DNA from: Bacteroidota bacterium
Lineage (GTDB): Bacteria; Bacteroidota; Ignavibacteria; UBA10030; UBA8401
Direction of reading: 5' to 3'
NCBI GenBank assembly: GCA_030824175.1
Contig: JAVBYH010000202.1
Coordinates: 1 to 6,804, forward strand
Length of the DNA: 6,804 nt
Under the pieces are notes generated by a model. That model saw only the letters and a list, made by a program, of their open reading frames with translations. It was not told the origin of the DNA and did no database searches. A program made the position numbers and the translations under genes. This document shows, in pieces, positions 1-6,005 of the stretch (the first letter of the stretch is position 1; each line of letters begins with the position of its first letter).

Positions 1-425
1 TGATTGCCGACGCCCGGTTGATGCCCGCCTCCCGGGTGGTTGCCGATGCCGGGAGTCGGATAGTATACATCGCCCCAGCCCGGATCGCTGACAAGGATCG
101 GCGGCGTCGGATCCCACCATGGCGGCTGCGAGTACGGATTCTGCCAGCCGTACGGATCGTACGTGACGCCATGCACGGTGTAGATGCCCGCATAATCCAT
201 TTCCGCGGCGCGGTCATTGAGCTCCGCCTCACTGTGGCACGAGAGGCAGTTGTCGCGATAGTCGATGTTGGAGGTGAAGTTGCCCGCCTTCTGCGATTGC
301 GCAACGGATGCCTTGCGCACGGCAACGGCATCGCGGAACGGCATGAGTTTCGTATAGCATCCGGCGAATCCCGTGAGCGAGACTGCCGCGAGCACGAGGC
401 TTATTTTTACTGTCTGATGTTTCAT
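1..425 (-). CDS. Haem-motif (CxxCH) lipoprotein, 3' end beyond window
   Basis: An open frame of 141 complete codons runs from ATG at 425 to the window edge without a stop. The N-terminus is a lipoprotein signal: MKHQTVK, a hydrophobic core (about residues 8-21) and a lipobox F-A-G-C with the lipidated Cys at 23. The mature protein therefore starts C-Y-T-K-L, nearly the same as the upstream lipoprotein (C-Y-T-Q-L). Residues 60-64 read C-L-S-C-H, the covalent haem c attachment motif, set in a DNCLSCHSEAEL context typical of small c-type cytochromes. After about residue 85 the sequence becomes rich in Pro, Trp, Tyr and Gly (YDPYGW, PPWWDP). The start lies 1 nt after the stop of the preceding gene, with AAAGGAG 11 nt upstream, so the two are probably co-translated. 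I infer an envelope-anchored monohaem or multihaem protein, possibly in electron transfer. I do not recognise the family, and the unseen C-terminus could hold more haem motifs. Confidence 0.8.
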   Translation of the reverse strand, partial: MKHQTVKISLVLAAVSLTGFAGCYTKLMPFRDAVAVRKASVAQSQKAGNFTSNIDYRDNCLSCHSEAELNDRAAEMDYAGIYTVHGVTYDPYGWQNPYSQPPWWDPTPPILVSDPGWGDVYYPTPGIGNHPGGGHQPGVGN

Positions 426-426
426 G

Positions 427-1602
427 TTATCGTCCGCTCCTTTGACGTCCGCCGCCTGATGACTGACCGCCGCCTGATGACTGACCGCCGCCTGATGATT
501 GACCGCCGCCCGATGATGATCTGCCTGAAGACGAGCCGCCCGATGATGAACCGACAGATGATCCTCCGCCCGATCGCTCACGGCTTCCGCCGTTGTTCGA
601 GGGGGGAGCATACCGCGGCTGAGGCTGTGATGCCGGGGCCGCCGTGTTCTGCTGGGGCGGCGCGTACTGCTGGCGCGACTGGCTCTCCGATTTCCGTTCG
701 CGTTTCTCGCGCTTCGGCGACTCGGTCCTGCCGGAAGGCGCACTCTGTGTGCCACCGGGCGATGAGGCGGGAGCCTGGTCCACCTGCCGTCGGCGACGAT
801 CGGTCGTGCCCGAAGGCTGTTCTGTCGACGATCCGCTGCCGCCCTGTCGTGTTGCCGTCCGTCCGCCGGAGGATGCGCTGCCGTCCTGGCTTGCGCGTTC
901 CCACCACGGCGTGTCGTTGTTACGAGTGCGCGATGTGCCCTTTCTCTGCGCCGGCTGGTCCTGCTGCGAGGCCTGACGCTGGTTGTCGCCGCCGCGCGTG
1001 CGGATGCCTTCGGTCGCGCCGCGCGTCGTCGTCACCTGTCCCGCCGGTGTCACAAGCGGGGTGCGCATGCGGTTGCCGGGTGTGTCGCCGCCGCGTGTCG
1101 TGCCGATGAGCCGCGTGCGGTTCGGAAGATCCCTTCCACCGCCGCCGTAGTTGCCGCCATAATATCCGTCATGTCCCCACCCGTTGTGCGGGTAATGGTG
1201 ATATCCCCAGTAGTTGCTGTGTCCCCAGTACGGATAGTACCCATAGTACGAGTCGTACGGGTACCATGTGGGATACGGATATAGCACATACGGCCTCCAT
1301 GAGTACGGCCAGAACCACGTGTCGTCGTACCACGGATCGTAGATCCCCGCGCTGTACACCCAGCGGCCGGGATGGTAATAATGGAACGAGTAATTGAACC
1401 GGTTGTGGCGGTACTGGTCGTCGCCGAAATAATAATTGTTGATGACGGTGCCGGAGGTGTCCTCCTGTTCCGTCGCCGCGTATTCCTCTTCCTCCTCGTA
1501 GCGGTCGCGTGAATCTCCGCGCGACGCCAGCTGTGTATAGCATCCTGCCGACACAAGCGACAGGAGGAATGCAGCCGCGATCACAAAGCGTGTTGATTTC
1601 AT
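427..1602 (-). CDS. Tyr/Trp/His-rich lipoprotein with disordered Gly/Ser C-terminus
   Basis: 391 aa starting at ATG 1602, chosen because AAGGAG sits 9 nt upstream and the next residues form a textbook signal: MKSTRF, hydrophobic core 7-18, then S-A-G-C with the lipidated Cys at 21. An upstream in-frame ATG (1638) would bury this signal. The mature protein has four visible zones: an acidic linker with EEEEE at 36-40; an extraordinarily aromatic zone (about 57-152) packed with Tyr, Trp, His, Pro and Gly, for example DDTWFWPYSWRPY; a basic, Gln/Arg/Ser/Pro-rich low-complexity stretch (about 157-350); and a Gly/Ser tail ending in three GGGQSS repeats (365-382). There is no recognisable enzymatic domain. 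It sits 52 nt after the beta-barrel gene and 1 nt before the haem-motif lipoprotein gene, so all three are probably one operon. I infer an outer-membrane-anchored, largely disordered surface or periplasmic protein. Its function is unknown. Confidence 0.82.
   Translation of the reverse strand: MKSTRFVIAAAFLLSLVSAGCYTQLASRGDSRDRYEEEEEYAATEQEDTSGTVINNYYFGDDQYRHNRFNYSFHYYHPGRWVYSAGIYDPWYDDTWFWPYSWRPYVLYPYPTWYPYDSYYGYYPYWGHSNYWGYHHYPHNGWGHDGYYGGNYGGGGRDLPNRTRLIGTTRGGDTPGNRMRTPLVTPAGQVTTTRGATEGIRTRGGDNQRQASQQDQPAQRKGTSRTRNNDTPWWERASQDGSASSGGRTATRQGGSGSSTEQPSGTTDRRRRQVDQAPASSPGGTQSAPSGRTESPKREKRERKSESQSRQQYAPPQQNTAAPASQPQPRYAPPSNNGGSRERSGGGSSVGSSSGGSSSGRSSSGGGQSSGGGQSSGGGQSSGGGRQRSGR
437..443 (-). 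promoter_or_regulatory. Shine-Dalgarno of the haem-motif lipoprotein
   Basis: AAAGGAG on the minus strand, 11 nt before the ATG at 425. It lies inside the last codons of the upstream lipoprotein gene. It supports the chosen start and translational coupling of the two genes. Confidence 0.6.
449..502 (-). repeat. Three 18-bp tandem repeats encoding GGGQSS
   Basis: Three consecutive 18-bp units (plus-strand unit CCGCCGCCTGATGACTGA). Units 1 and 2 are identical, unit 3 differs by one base, and a decayed copy follows at about 503-520. The period is a multiple of three, so copy changes keep frame and only lengthen or shorten the Gly/Ser tail of the lipoprotein. Confidence 0.9.
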
Positions 1603-1611
1603 GACGTCATA

Positions 1612-1617
1612 CTCCTT
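1612..1617 (-). promoter_or_regulatory. Shine-Dalgarno that fixes the lipoprotein start
   Basis: AAGGAG on the minus strand, 9 nt before ATG 1602. It decides between this start and the longer frame from 1638, which has no comparable site and would place 12 extra residues ahead of the signal peptide. Confidence 0.75.
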
Positions 1618-1654
1618 GAAATGATAGTGCCCCTTCACATCCCGCCCCGTTCAC

Positions 1655-2494
1655 TTAGAACGATCGAACATACTCCAGTTTCATCGTGCGGTTGCCGATC
1701 GTCACGATGTTGTCCTGGTTCTTGAACATGTTTTTCAGATCGAATCCCAGCGTGAACCCGCCTCCGAACGACCATCGCATGCCGAGGTTGAAGTATCCCC
1801 TGTTCCTGCCGATGGCCCTGTTGTTGTTGTCGTTGAACGCGAAATCGTATTCGCCCACGAGCGAAATGTCGCGCCCCAGCGATTTCTCCGCGCCGACGAA
1901 AATATCCATATCCTTGTCGCCGTCGTTTCGTTCCATGCTCATGTTGACGCCGCCGTGTATGCTGAAATTCCCGAACACCGCATAATTTTTGCTTGCCACC
2001 GCATAGATGCCGCGGGACTTTATTGCGAAGCGCTCGGTGCTGTCGAGATACGCTTCCTTACCCTGCGAATCGAATCCGATCGCGATCGCGGGGAACGCGA
2101 CCGACTCGTCGATCATGCGAAACTTGATGTTCACGCCGGGCAGTTTCTGCATCCTCACCGATGAGTTGCCGATGATGCCCGTGCCGCTGTACGAGATGCC
2201 GAAGCTGAGCCGGTCCAGTGCTCCCGCCGACAACGCGACGCCCAATCCGCCGTTCTGGAAAAAGTCCGCGTCGAACGCGAACGATCCCCGGTTCAGCATA
2301 CCGGCAGTCGGTATGTCGATGAGCTGCCGGGGTTCCAGTGTCGAAGCGTCCCCGGCCGATGTCTGGGCCGGCGTTATGGAATAGGAAAGAACATACAGCA
2401 ACAGCATCGATACGCACCGCGCCCCCTTTCTCAGGGACGCTGTCACAGAAGAATATGTCGTAACGGTCTGCGCAACAGCCGGTCTATTCTCCAC
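1655..2494 (-). CDS. Outer-membrane beta-barrel protein, YjbH-like
   Basis: 279 aa from a GTG start at 2494, supported by GGAG 6 nt upstream. The N-terminus is long: positively charged residues at 22-26 (RKGAR), a hydrophobic core at about 28-40 and a likely signal-peptidase I site near 43-47 (PAQTSA). The mature part has alternating polar/hydrophobic strands with aromatic ends, such as RGSFAFDADFFQ, LSFGISYSG, GYFNLGMRWSFGGGF and FTLGFDLKN. It ends in Ser-Phe, the C-terminal Phe typical of substrates of the BAM complex. The segment LPGVNIKFRMIDE...FPAIAIGFDS resembles the 'PGvNlK..l.DE..fPalaiGf' pattern of YjbH-type outer-membrane proteins, which are linked to polysaccharide export, but it is far shorter than full YjbH. 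The short gap to the lipoprotein genes suggests it leads an envelope operon. The barrel assignment is fairly secure; the YjbH link is tentative. Confidence 0.78.
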   Translation of the reverse strand: MENRPAVAQTVTTYSSVTASLRKGARCVSMLLLYVLSYSITPAQTSAGDASTLEPRQLIDIPTAGMLNRGSFAFDADFFQNGGLGVALSAGALDRLSFGISYSGTGIIGNSSVRMQKLPGVNIKFRMIDESVAFPAIAIGFDSQGKEAYLDSTERFAIKSRGIYAVASKNYAVFGNFSIHGGVNMSMERNDGDKDMDIFVGAEKSLGRDISLVGEYDFAFNDNNNRAIGRNRGYFNLGMRWSFGGGFTLGFDLKNMFKNQDNIVTIGNRTMKLEYVRSF

Positions 2495-2500
2495 AGTTTT

Positions 2501-2504
2501 CTCC
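2501..2504 (-). promoter_or_regulatory. Short Shine-Dalgarno supporting the GTG start
   Basis: GGAG on the minus strand, 6 nt before the GTG at 2494. The alternative starts (in-frame GTG at codon 17, ATG at codon 30) lack a site, and the ATG would remove the basic n-region of the signal peptide. Confidence 0.5.
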
Positions 2505-2526
2505 GGTTCCTCTATATGTTAGACGT

Positions 2527-2537
2527 GTACAATGTAC
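2527..2537. promoter_or_regulatory. Possible operator palindrome upstream of the envelope operon
   Basis: The perfect inverted repeat GTAC-AAT-GTAC lies 33 nt upstream of the beta-barrel start, in an A+T-richer part of the 138-nt gap after cysS (2495-2632). A promoter is expected here because the gap separates a housekeeping gene from an exported-protein operon, but I could not find a convincing -35/-10 pair. A regulator site is a guess from position and symmetry alone. Confidence 0.25.
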
Positions 2538-2632
2538 GAAAAGTTTACCCTCGATGTGTGAATTCTTCGGTGGTGTGACACCGGGCACGTCGGAATTCCC
2601 AAACAGCCCAATACGCGCCATATTCCGCACAT

Positions 2633-4075
2633 TCATCCGATGCGCTTCCAAAATGTTGCGTCCTTGCCGTCTTCAAGTACAACACCGGCCGCTTTCAATT
2701 CATCCCTGATCTTATCGGACAAGGCCCAGAGCTTCTGCGCGCGGATGTCCTTGCGGATGGAGATGATGAGGTCCATGAGTTTCGGCTCGAGCGACTCGCC
2801 CGTTGTCTGGCGGCCGGCCGAAAGGATGCCGAGCACCGAACCGCCGGCCTCGTCGAAGAAGGCGTCGATCGCCTTGAGCGATTCGATTGAGGCGCCCTCG
2901 GGTTTCGCGATGAGGTCGTTCGTGGCGCGGGCGAGGTCGAAGAGCACGCCGATTGCTGCCGGCGCGTTGAAGTCGTCGTCCATCGCCTCGTAGAATTGCG
3001 TCTTGTACGACTCGAGCGTGTCGAGCACGATCGAACCGACGCGGCCGCGTTCGATCTCCGCCTTCAACCGTGTCACGGTGCTCTGCAGTTTCTCGAGCCC
3101 CTTGCCCGACGCGTCGAGGGCCTGCTCGCTGAAGTCGAGCGTGCTGCGGTAATGGCTCTGCATGATGAAGAAGCGGACCACGAACGGCGAGCGTTTCGTG
3201 AACGCATCCTTCAGCGTAACGAAGTTGCCGAGCGACTTGCCCATCTTCTGCCCGTTCACGGTGACGAGATTGTTGTGCATCCAGTATTTCACGAACGTGT
3301 GTTCGGTGGCGCACTCGCTCTGCGCGATCTCGCATTCATGGTGCGGGAACTGGTTGTCCATGCCGCCGCCGTGTATGTCGAACGATTCGCCGAGGTACTT
3401 CATGGACATTGCGGAGCACTCGAGGTGCCATCCGGGAAATCCGTCGCCCCACGGCGACGACCATCGCATGATGTGGTTCGCCTCCGCTTTTTTCCACAGC
3501 GCGAAGTCCGAAGGATGCCGCTTCTCCGAGTTCGCCGACACGCGCGTGCCGCTTTCGGCCTCGTCGAGCACGCGCCCGGAGAGTTTTCCGTACCCGGCGA
3601 AGGCATGCACGTCGAAGTAGACGGACCCGTTCGCCTCGTAGGCCACGCCCTTTTCGAGGAGCTGCTCGACGAGGCGGATCTGTTCCGTGATGTGGCCGGT
3701 GGCGCGCGGGGAGATGTCGGGACGCACGACGTTGAGCGCGTCCATGTCGTTGAAGTATTCGCGCGTGTACTGCTCGACGACCTGCATCGGGTGGAGCTGG
3801 TCCTTGCGCGACTGTTTCTGTATCTTGTCCTCGCCCTCGTCGGCGTCGTCCGTGAGATGGCCGACATCGGTGATATTCTGCACGTAGAGCACGGAATATT
3901 TTTTATGGCGCAGGTAGCGCAGCACGACGTCGAACGAGACGTAGCTTTTCGCATGGCCGAGATGCGAGAGTCCGTACACAGTCGGACCGCAGACGTACAT
4001 GCCGACGCGGCCTTCGGTGATGGGCGTGAAGAGTTCCTTTGTTCGTGTCAGCGTGTTGAAGATGTGAAGAGCCAT
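2633..4075 (-). CDS. cysS: Cysteinyl-tRNA synthetase
   Basis: 480 aa, complete (family usually 460-490). This cytoplasmic class I aminoacyl-tRNA synthetase charges tRNA-Cys with cysteine using ATP. The N-terminus reads MYVCGPTVY (Cys29) followed by the HIGH-type motif HLGH (38-41). The family zinc ligands are all present: Cys29, Cys220 in HLECSAMS, and His245 and Glu249 in FPHHECE, with the same spacing as E. coli C209/H234/E238. The ATP loop is KMGKSLGN (277-284), a Gly-for-Ser form of KMSKS. An insertion-like segment around 86-100 (KQSRKDQLHPMQVVE) is a lineage-type feature. The C-terminal part is the alpha-helical DALR-type/anticodon region. The ATG at 4075 matches the usual N-terminus, yet no Shine-Dalgarno precedes it. 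It follows recN after a 131-nt gap filled largely by a palindromic repeat pair, so it probably has separate expression. Confidence 0.97.
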   Translation of the reverse strand: MALHIFNTLTRTKELFTPITEGRVGMYVCGPTVYGLSHLGHAKSYVSFDVVLRYLRHKKYSVLYVQNITDVGHLTDDADEGEDKIQKQSRKDQLHPMQVVEQYTREYFNDMDALNVVRPDISPRATGHITEQIRLVEQLLEKGVAYEANGSVYFDVHAFAGYGKLSGRVLDEAESGTRVSANSEKRHPSDFALWKKAEANHIMRWSSPWGDGFPGWHLECSAMSMKYLGESFDIHGGGMDNQFPHHECEIAQSECATEHTFVKYWMHNNLVTVNGQKMGKSLGNFVTLKDAFTKRSPFVVRFFIMQSHYRSTLDFSEQALDASGKGLEKLQSTVTRLKAEIERGRVGSIVLDTLESYKTQFYEAMDDDFNAPAAIGVLFDLARATNDLIAKPEGASIESLKAIDAFFDEAGGSVLGILSAGRQTTGESLEPKLMDLIISIRKDIRAQKLWALSDKIRDELKAAGVVLEDGKDATFWKRIG

Positions 4076-4118
4076 AGTGTGCGATCGGGATAAAGAAGAA
4101 TGTGAATATTAAAAACAT

Positions 4119-4198
4119 TGTAGGGCGAAACGGCGTTTCGCCCCGGTTCAACTATCCTATGGTCGTTCGGCAGGGCGAAATATCATTTCGCCCTACAG
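4119..4198. repeat. Inverted pair of short palindromic (REP-like) repeats between recN and cysS
   Basis: Two hairpin units face each other. Unit 1 has arms GGGCGAAAC (4123-4131) and GTTTCGCCC (4135-4143) with a 3-nt loop. Unit 2 has arms GGGCGAAAT (4173-4181) and ATTTCGCCC (4185-4193) with a 3-nt loop. Unit 1 is bordered outside by TGTA and unit 2 by TACA, so the outer arms TGTAGGGCGAAA (4119-4130) and TTTCGCCCTACA (4186-4197) are also a perfect 12-bp inverted repeat. The element can therefore fold as two small hairpins or one long one. It begins within 10 nt of the recN stop. A third relative lies at 5975-6001. On the minus strand, unit 1 is followed a few nt later by TGTTTTT, so weak termination after recN is possible. 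Confidence 0.85.
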
Positions 4199-4206
4199 AA
4201 CACCCT

Positions 4207-5925
4207 TCATTTCTTGGCGGCGCGCATGAGTTCGCGCGCGGAATTCAGTCCGGCGTCCGTGACCTCGGCGCCGCTGAGGAGCTTCGCCACCTCGCGCACG
4301 CGCTCGTCGCCATCGAGCTTGCGCAGGCGGGTGACCGTGCGCTTGTTCTGTTCGCCCTTCTCCACAGCGAGGTGCGTCGCACCGAGTGCGGCGATCTGCG
4401 GAAGGTGCGTGATTGCGACGATCTGGTGGAACTTCGAGAGCCTGCTCAGGCTCAGGCCCACGGCCTGGCCGATGCGTCCGCTCACCCCCGTATCGATCTC
4501 GTCGAAGATGAGAAGCGGCGTCTTGTCCGAATGCGCGAGCGCCGATTTAAGCGCGAGCATGATGCGCGACACCTCGCCGCCCGATGCAACCTTTGCAAGC
4601 GGCTTCAGGTCCTCTCCGACGTTCGTGGAGATGAAGAACTCGATCTCGTCGACGCCGTTCGGCAGCGCGGCGATCTTCTTCGATCCCGCGTTCACGTAGA
4701 GCGTATGGAGCGCCTCGCCGTCGAGCACGCGGTGATTCACGGCGACGGAGAATCTCGCCTTTGCGATGCCCAGGTCCACGAGGGCCGAGAGGATCTCCTT
4801 CTCGATCTTCTTCCCCGTCTCTCTCCGCCGGGCCGTGACGGCCTGCGCGCGTTCTCCGCAGAGCGTGCGGGCTGCCTCGATGTCGGCGCCGATGCGCGCG
4901 ATCTCGGCCTCGAAATTTTCGGCGAGGGCGTATTCTTCGCCGATCTTTTTCCTGTGCGCCAGCACCGCGTCCATCGAGCCGCCGTATTTTTTCTTCAGGA
5001 GCGCGAACGCGCCGAGGCGGTCGCGTATCTCCTCGAGCCGCTCGGTGTTGAACTCGATGCGGGATTGGTAGCGCTGCACGAACTTCGCGAGCTCCTCCAC
5101 GATCACCGCGGCCGACTTCGCCTCGGCGAGAGAATCGGTGAACGCGGGATCGATCTCGCAGAGTTCCTCGAGCTGTGTGCGGACGCGCACGAGGCTGTCG
5201 TGCACCGAGTCGTCGCCTTCGTAAAGCGTTTCGTTCACAGACGATGTCGTGAGGCTGAGCGTCTCCGAATTTTCGAGGAGCTTCAGTTCGGCCTCGAGCT
5301 GCTCCTCCTCATTCTCCTTCGGCGCCACGCCGTCGATGTCCTTGAGCTGGAATTCGTAGAGCGTCTTTTTTTCCTTGAGCTGCTGCTCCTTGTCGCGGAG
5401 CGTGCGGCGGCGCGCCGTGAGCGCCCCGAACGCCGCATAGGCTTCCTTGTATCCGGCAAGCTCTTTTCCGTATGATCCGAAGTCGTCGAGAAACTCACAG
5501 TGCGTTTCGGACCTCAGGAGCGACTGGTGCTCGTGCTGTCCGTGCATATCCACGAGCATGTCCCCGAGTTCCTTGAGCTGCGCGAGCGTGACGGGAGAAT
5601 CGTTCACGAAACAGCGGCTCGTGCCCTTTGCCGAGACCTCGCGGCGGACGATAAGCTCCTGTGTCGGCTCGGTCTCGTTCGCGGTGAACCAGGCGCCGAT
5701 CTTTTCAACATCCGATACGTCGAAGACGCCCTCGACGACCGCCTTTTCGGCCCCGGTGCGGACCGCGTCCGAGCTCGCCCTGTCTCCCAGGAGGAGTCCC
5801 AGGGCCCCGATGAGAATGCTCTTGCCCGCGCCCGTTTCGCCGGTGATCACGGTGAGCCCGCGCTCGAGCGTGAGGGAAATCTCCTCGATGAGGGCGTAAT
5901 TTTTAATAGAGAGAGTTGTCAGCAT
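4207..5925 (-). CDS. recN: DNA repair protein RecN (SMC-like ATPase)
   Basis: 572 aa, complete (family about 550-570). RecN is a cytoplasmic SMC-like ATPase that acts early in recombinational repair of double-strand breaks. The ATG start gives the canonical N-terminus MLTTLSIKNYALIEE. Walker A is GETGAGKS (29-36); the RecN hallmark HGQHEHQ is at 128-134, preceded by RCFVNDSPV (104-112). A long charged region, roughly 150-370, should form the coiled-coil arms. The C-terminal half of the ATPase has the ABC signature SGGEVSR (448-454), Walker B LLIFDE (471-476) followed by IDTGVSG, and the switch histidine in AITH (507). All nucleotide-binding elements look intact. It is separated from the upstream MqnA-like gene by a terminator, so it needs its own promoter. 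There is no Shine-Dalgarno, and a candidate promoter sits so close to the ATG that the mRNA may be leaderless. I saw no obvious SOS box. Confidence 0.97.
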   Translation of the reverse strand: MLTTLSIKNYALIEEISLTLERGLTVITGETGAGKSILIGALGLLLGDRASSDAVRTGAEKAVVEGVFDVSDVEKIGAWFTANETEPTQELIVRREVSAKGTSRCFVNDSPVTLAQLKELGDMLVDMHGQHEHQSLLRSETHCEFLDDFGSYGKELAGYKEAYAAFGALTARRRTLRDKEQQLKEKKTLYEFQLKDIDGVAPKENEEEQLEAELKLLENSETLSLTTSSVNETLYEGDDSVHDSLVRVRTQLEELCEIDPAFTDSLAEAKSAAVIVEELAKFVQRYQSRIEFNTERLEEIRDRLGAFALLKKKYGGSMDAVLAHRKKIGEEYALAENFEAEIARIGADIEAARTLCGERAQAVTARRRETGKKIEKEILSALVDLGIAKARFSVAVNHRVLDGEALHTLYVNAGSKKIAALPNGVDEIEFFISTNVGEDLKPLAKVASGGEVSRIMLALKSALAHSDKTPLLIFDEIDTGVSGRIGQAVGLSLSRLSKFHQIVAITHLPQIAALGATHLAVEKGEQNKRTVTRLRKLDGDERVREVAKLLSGAEVTDAGLNSARELMRAAKK

Positions 5926-5930
5926 GAGGA

Positions 5931-5959
5931 AAAATAAGCGGAATTTGGGAGAGATTCAA
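5931..5959 (-). promoter_or_regulatory. Candidate recN promoter (possibly leaderless)
   Basis: On the minus strand TTGAAT (5959-5954) is followed after 17 nt by TATTTT (5936-5931). Each box matches four of six sigma70 consensus bases. The -10 box ends 5 nt before the recN ATG, which would put the transcript start at or next to the start codon. It lies directly downstream of the terminator of the preceding gene. Confidence 0.35.
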
Positions 5960-5964
5960 CTAAT

Positions 5965-5994
5965 AAAAAAAAGCGGGCGAGATAAATCTCGCCC
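5965..5994 (-). terminator. Rho-independent terminator after the MqnA-like gene
   Basis: Read on the minus strand, GGGCGAGA, a 4-nt loop TTTA, TCTCGCCC (5994-5975), then GC and eight T residues (5972-5965). The 8-bp GC-rich stem plus T-tract is a textbook intrinsic terminator. It starts about 11 nt after the stop codon at 6006-6008. Confidence 0.88.
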
Positions 5995-6001
5995 TACAGA
6001 A
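5975..6001. repeat. Third copy of the GGGCGA palindromic repeat
   Basis: The stem of the terminator belongs to the same repeat family as the recN-cysS pair. The plus-strand 13-mer TCGCCCTACAGAA at 5989-6001 is identical to 4188-4200, covering the outer arm and its flank. The inner stem differs (GGGCGAGAT against GGGCGAAAT) with compensating changes on both arms. Confidence 0.8.
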
Positions 6002-6005
6002 AACG

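Noticed and set aside
449..520. CRISPR-like direct repeats
   Set aside because: The units are 18 bp, contiguous and without spacers, and they encode a Gly/Ser tail in frame.
18..1109. Plus-strand open frame of 363 codons
   Set aside because: It is antisense to the two lipoprotein genes, which have Shine-Dalgarno sites and signal peptides. Its repeats (MTDRRL) are the reverse reading of the GGGQSS repeats.
1603..1638. Upstream ATG at 1638 as the lipoprotein start
   Set aside because: It would add 12 residues before the signal peptide and has no ribosome binding site, whereas ATG 1602 has AAGGAG at good spacing.
2568..2583. Small hairpin (CGGTG/CACCG) after cysS as a terminator
   Set aside because: Only 5 bp of stem, and no T-tract follows on the minus strand.
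2996..4093. Plus-strand open frame of 365 codons opposite cysS
   Set aside because: Shadow of cysS: the opposite strand encodes all zinc and ATP-binding motifs, while this frame shows none.
4076..4206. T-box or other riboswitch before cysS
   Set aside because: The leader is short and taken up by the palindromic repeat pair. No specifier stem or T-box sequence is visible.
4102..5475. Long plus-strand open frame (457 codons) opposite recN
   Set aside because: It lies antisense to an intact, motif-complete recN and has the Arg/Leu/Ala/Glu-rich composition of a shadow frame in G+C-rich DNA. It resembles no family I know.
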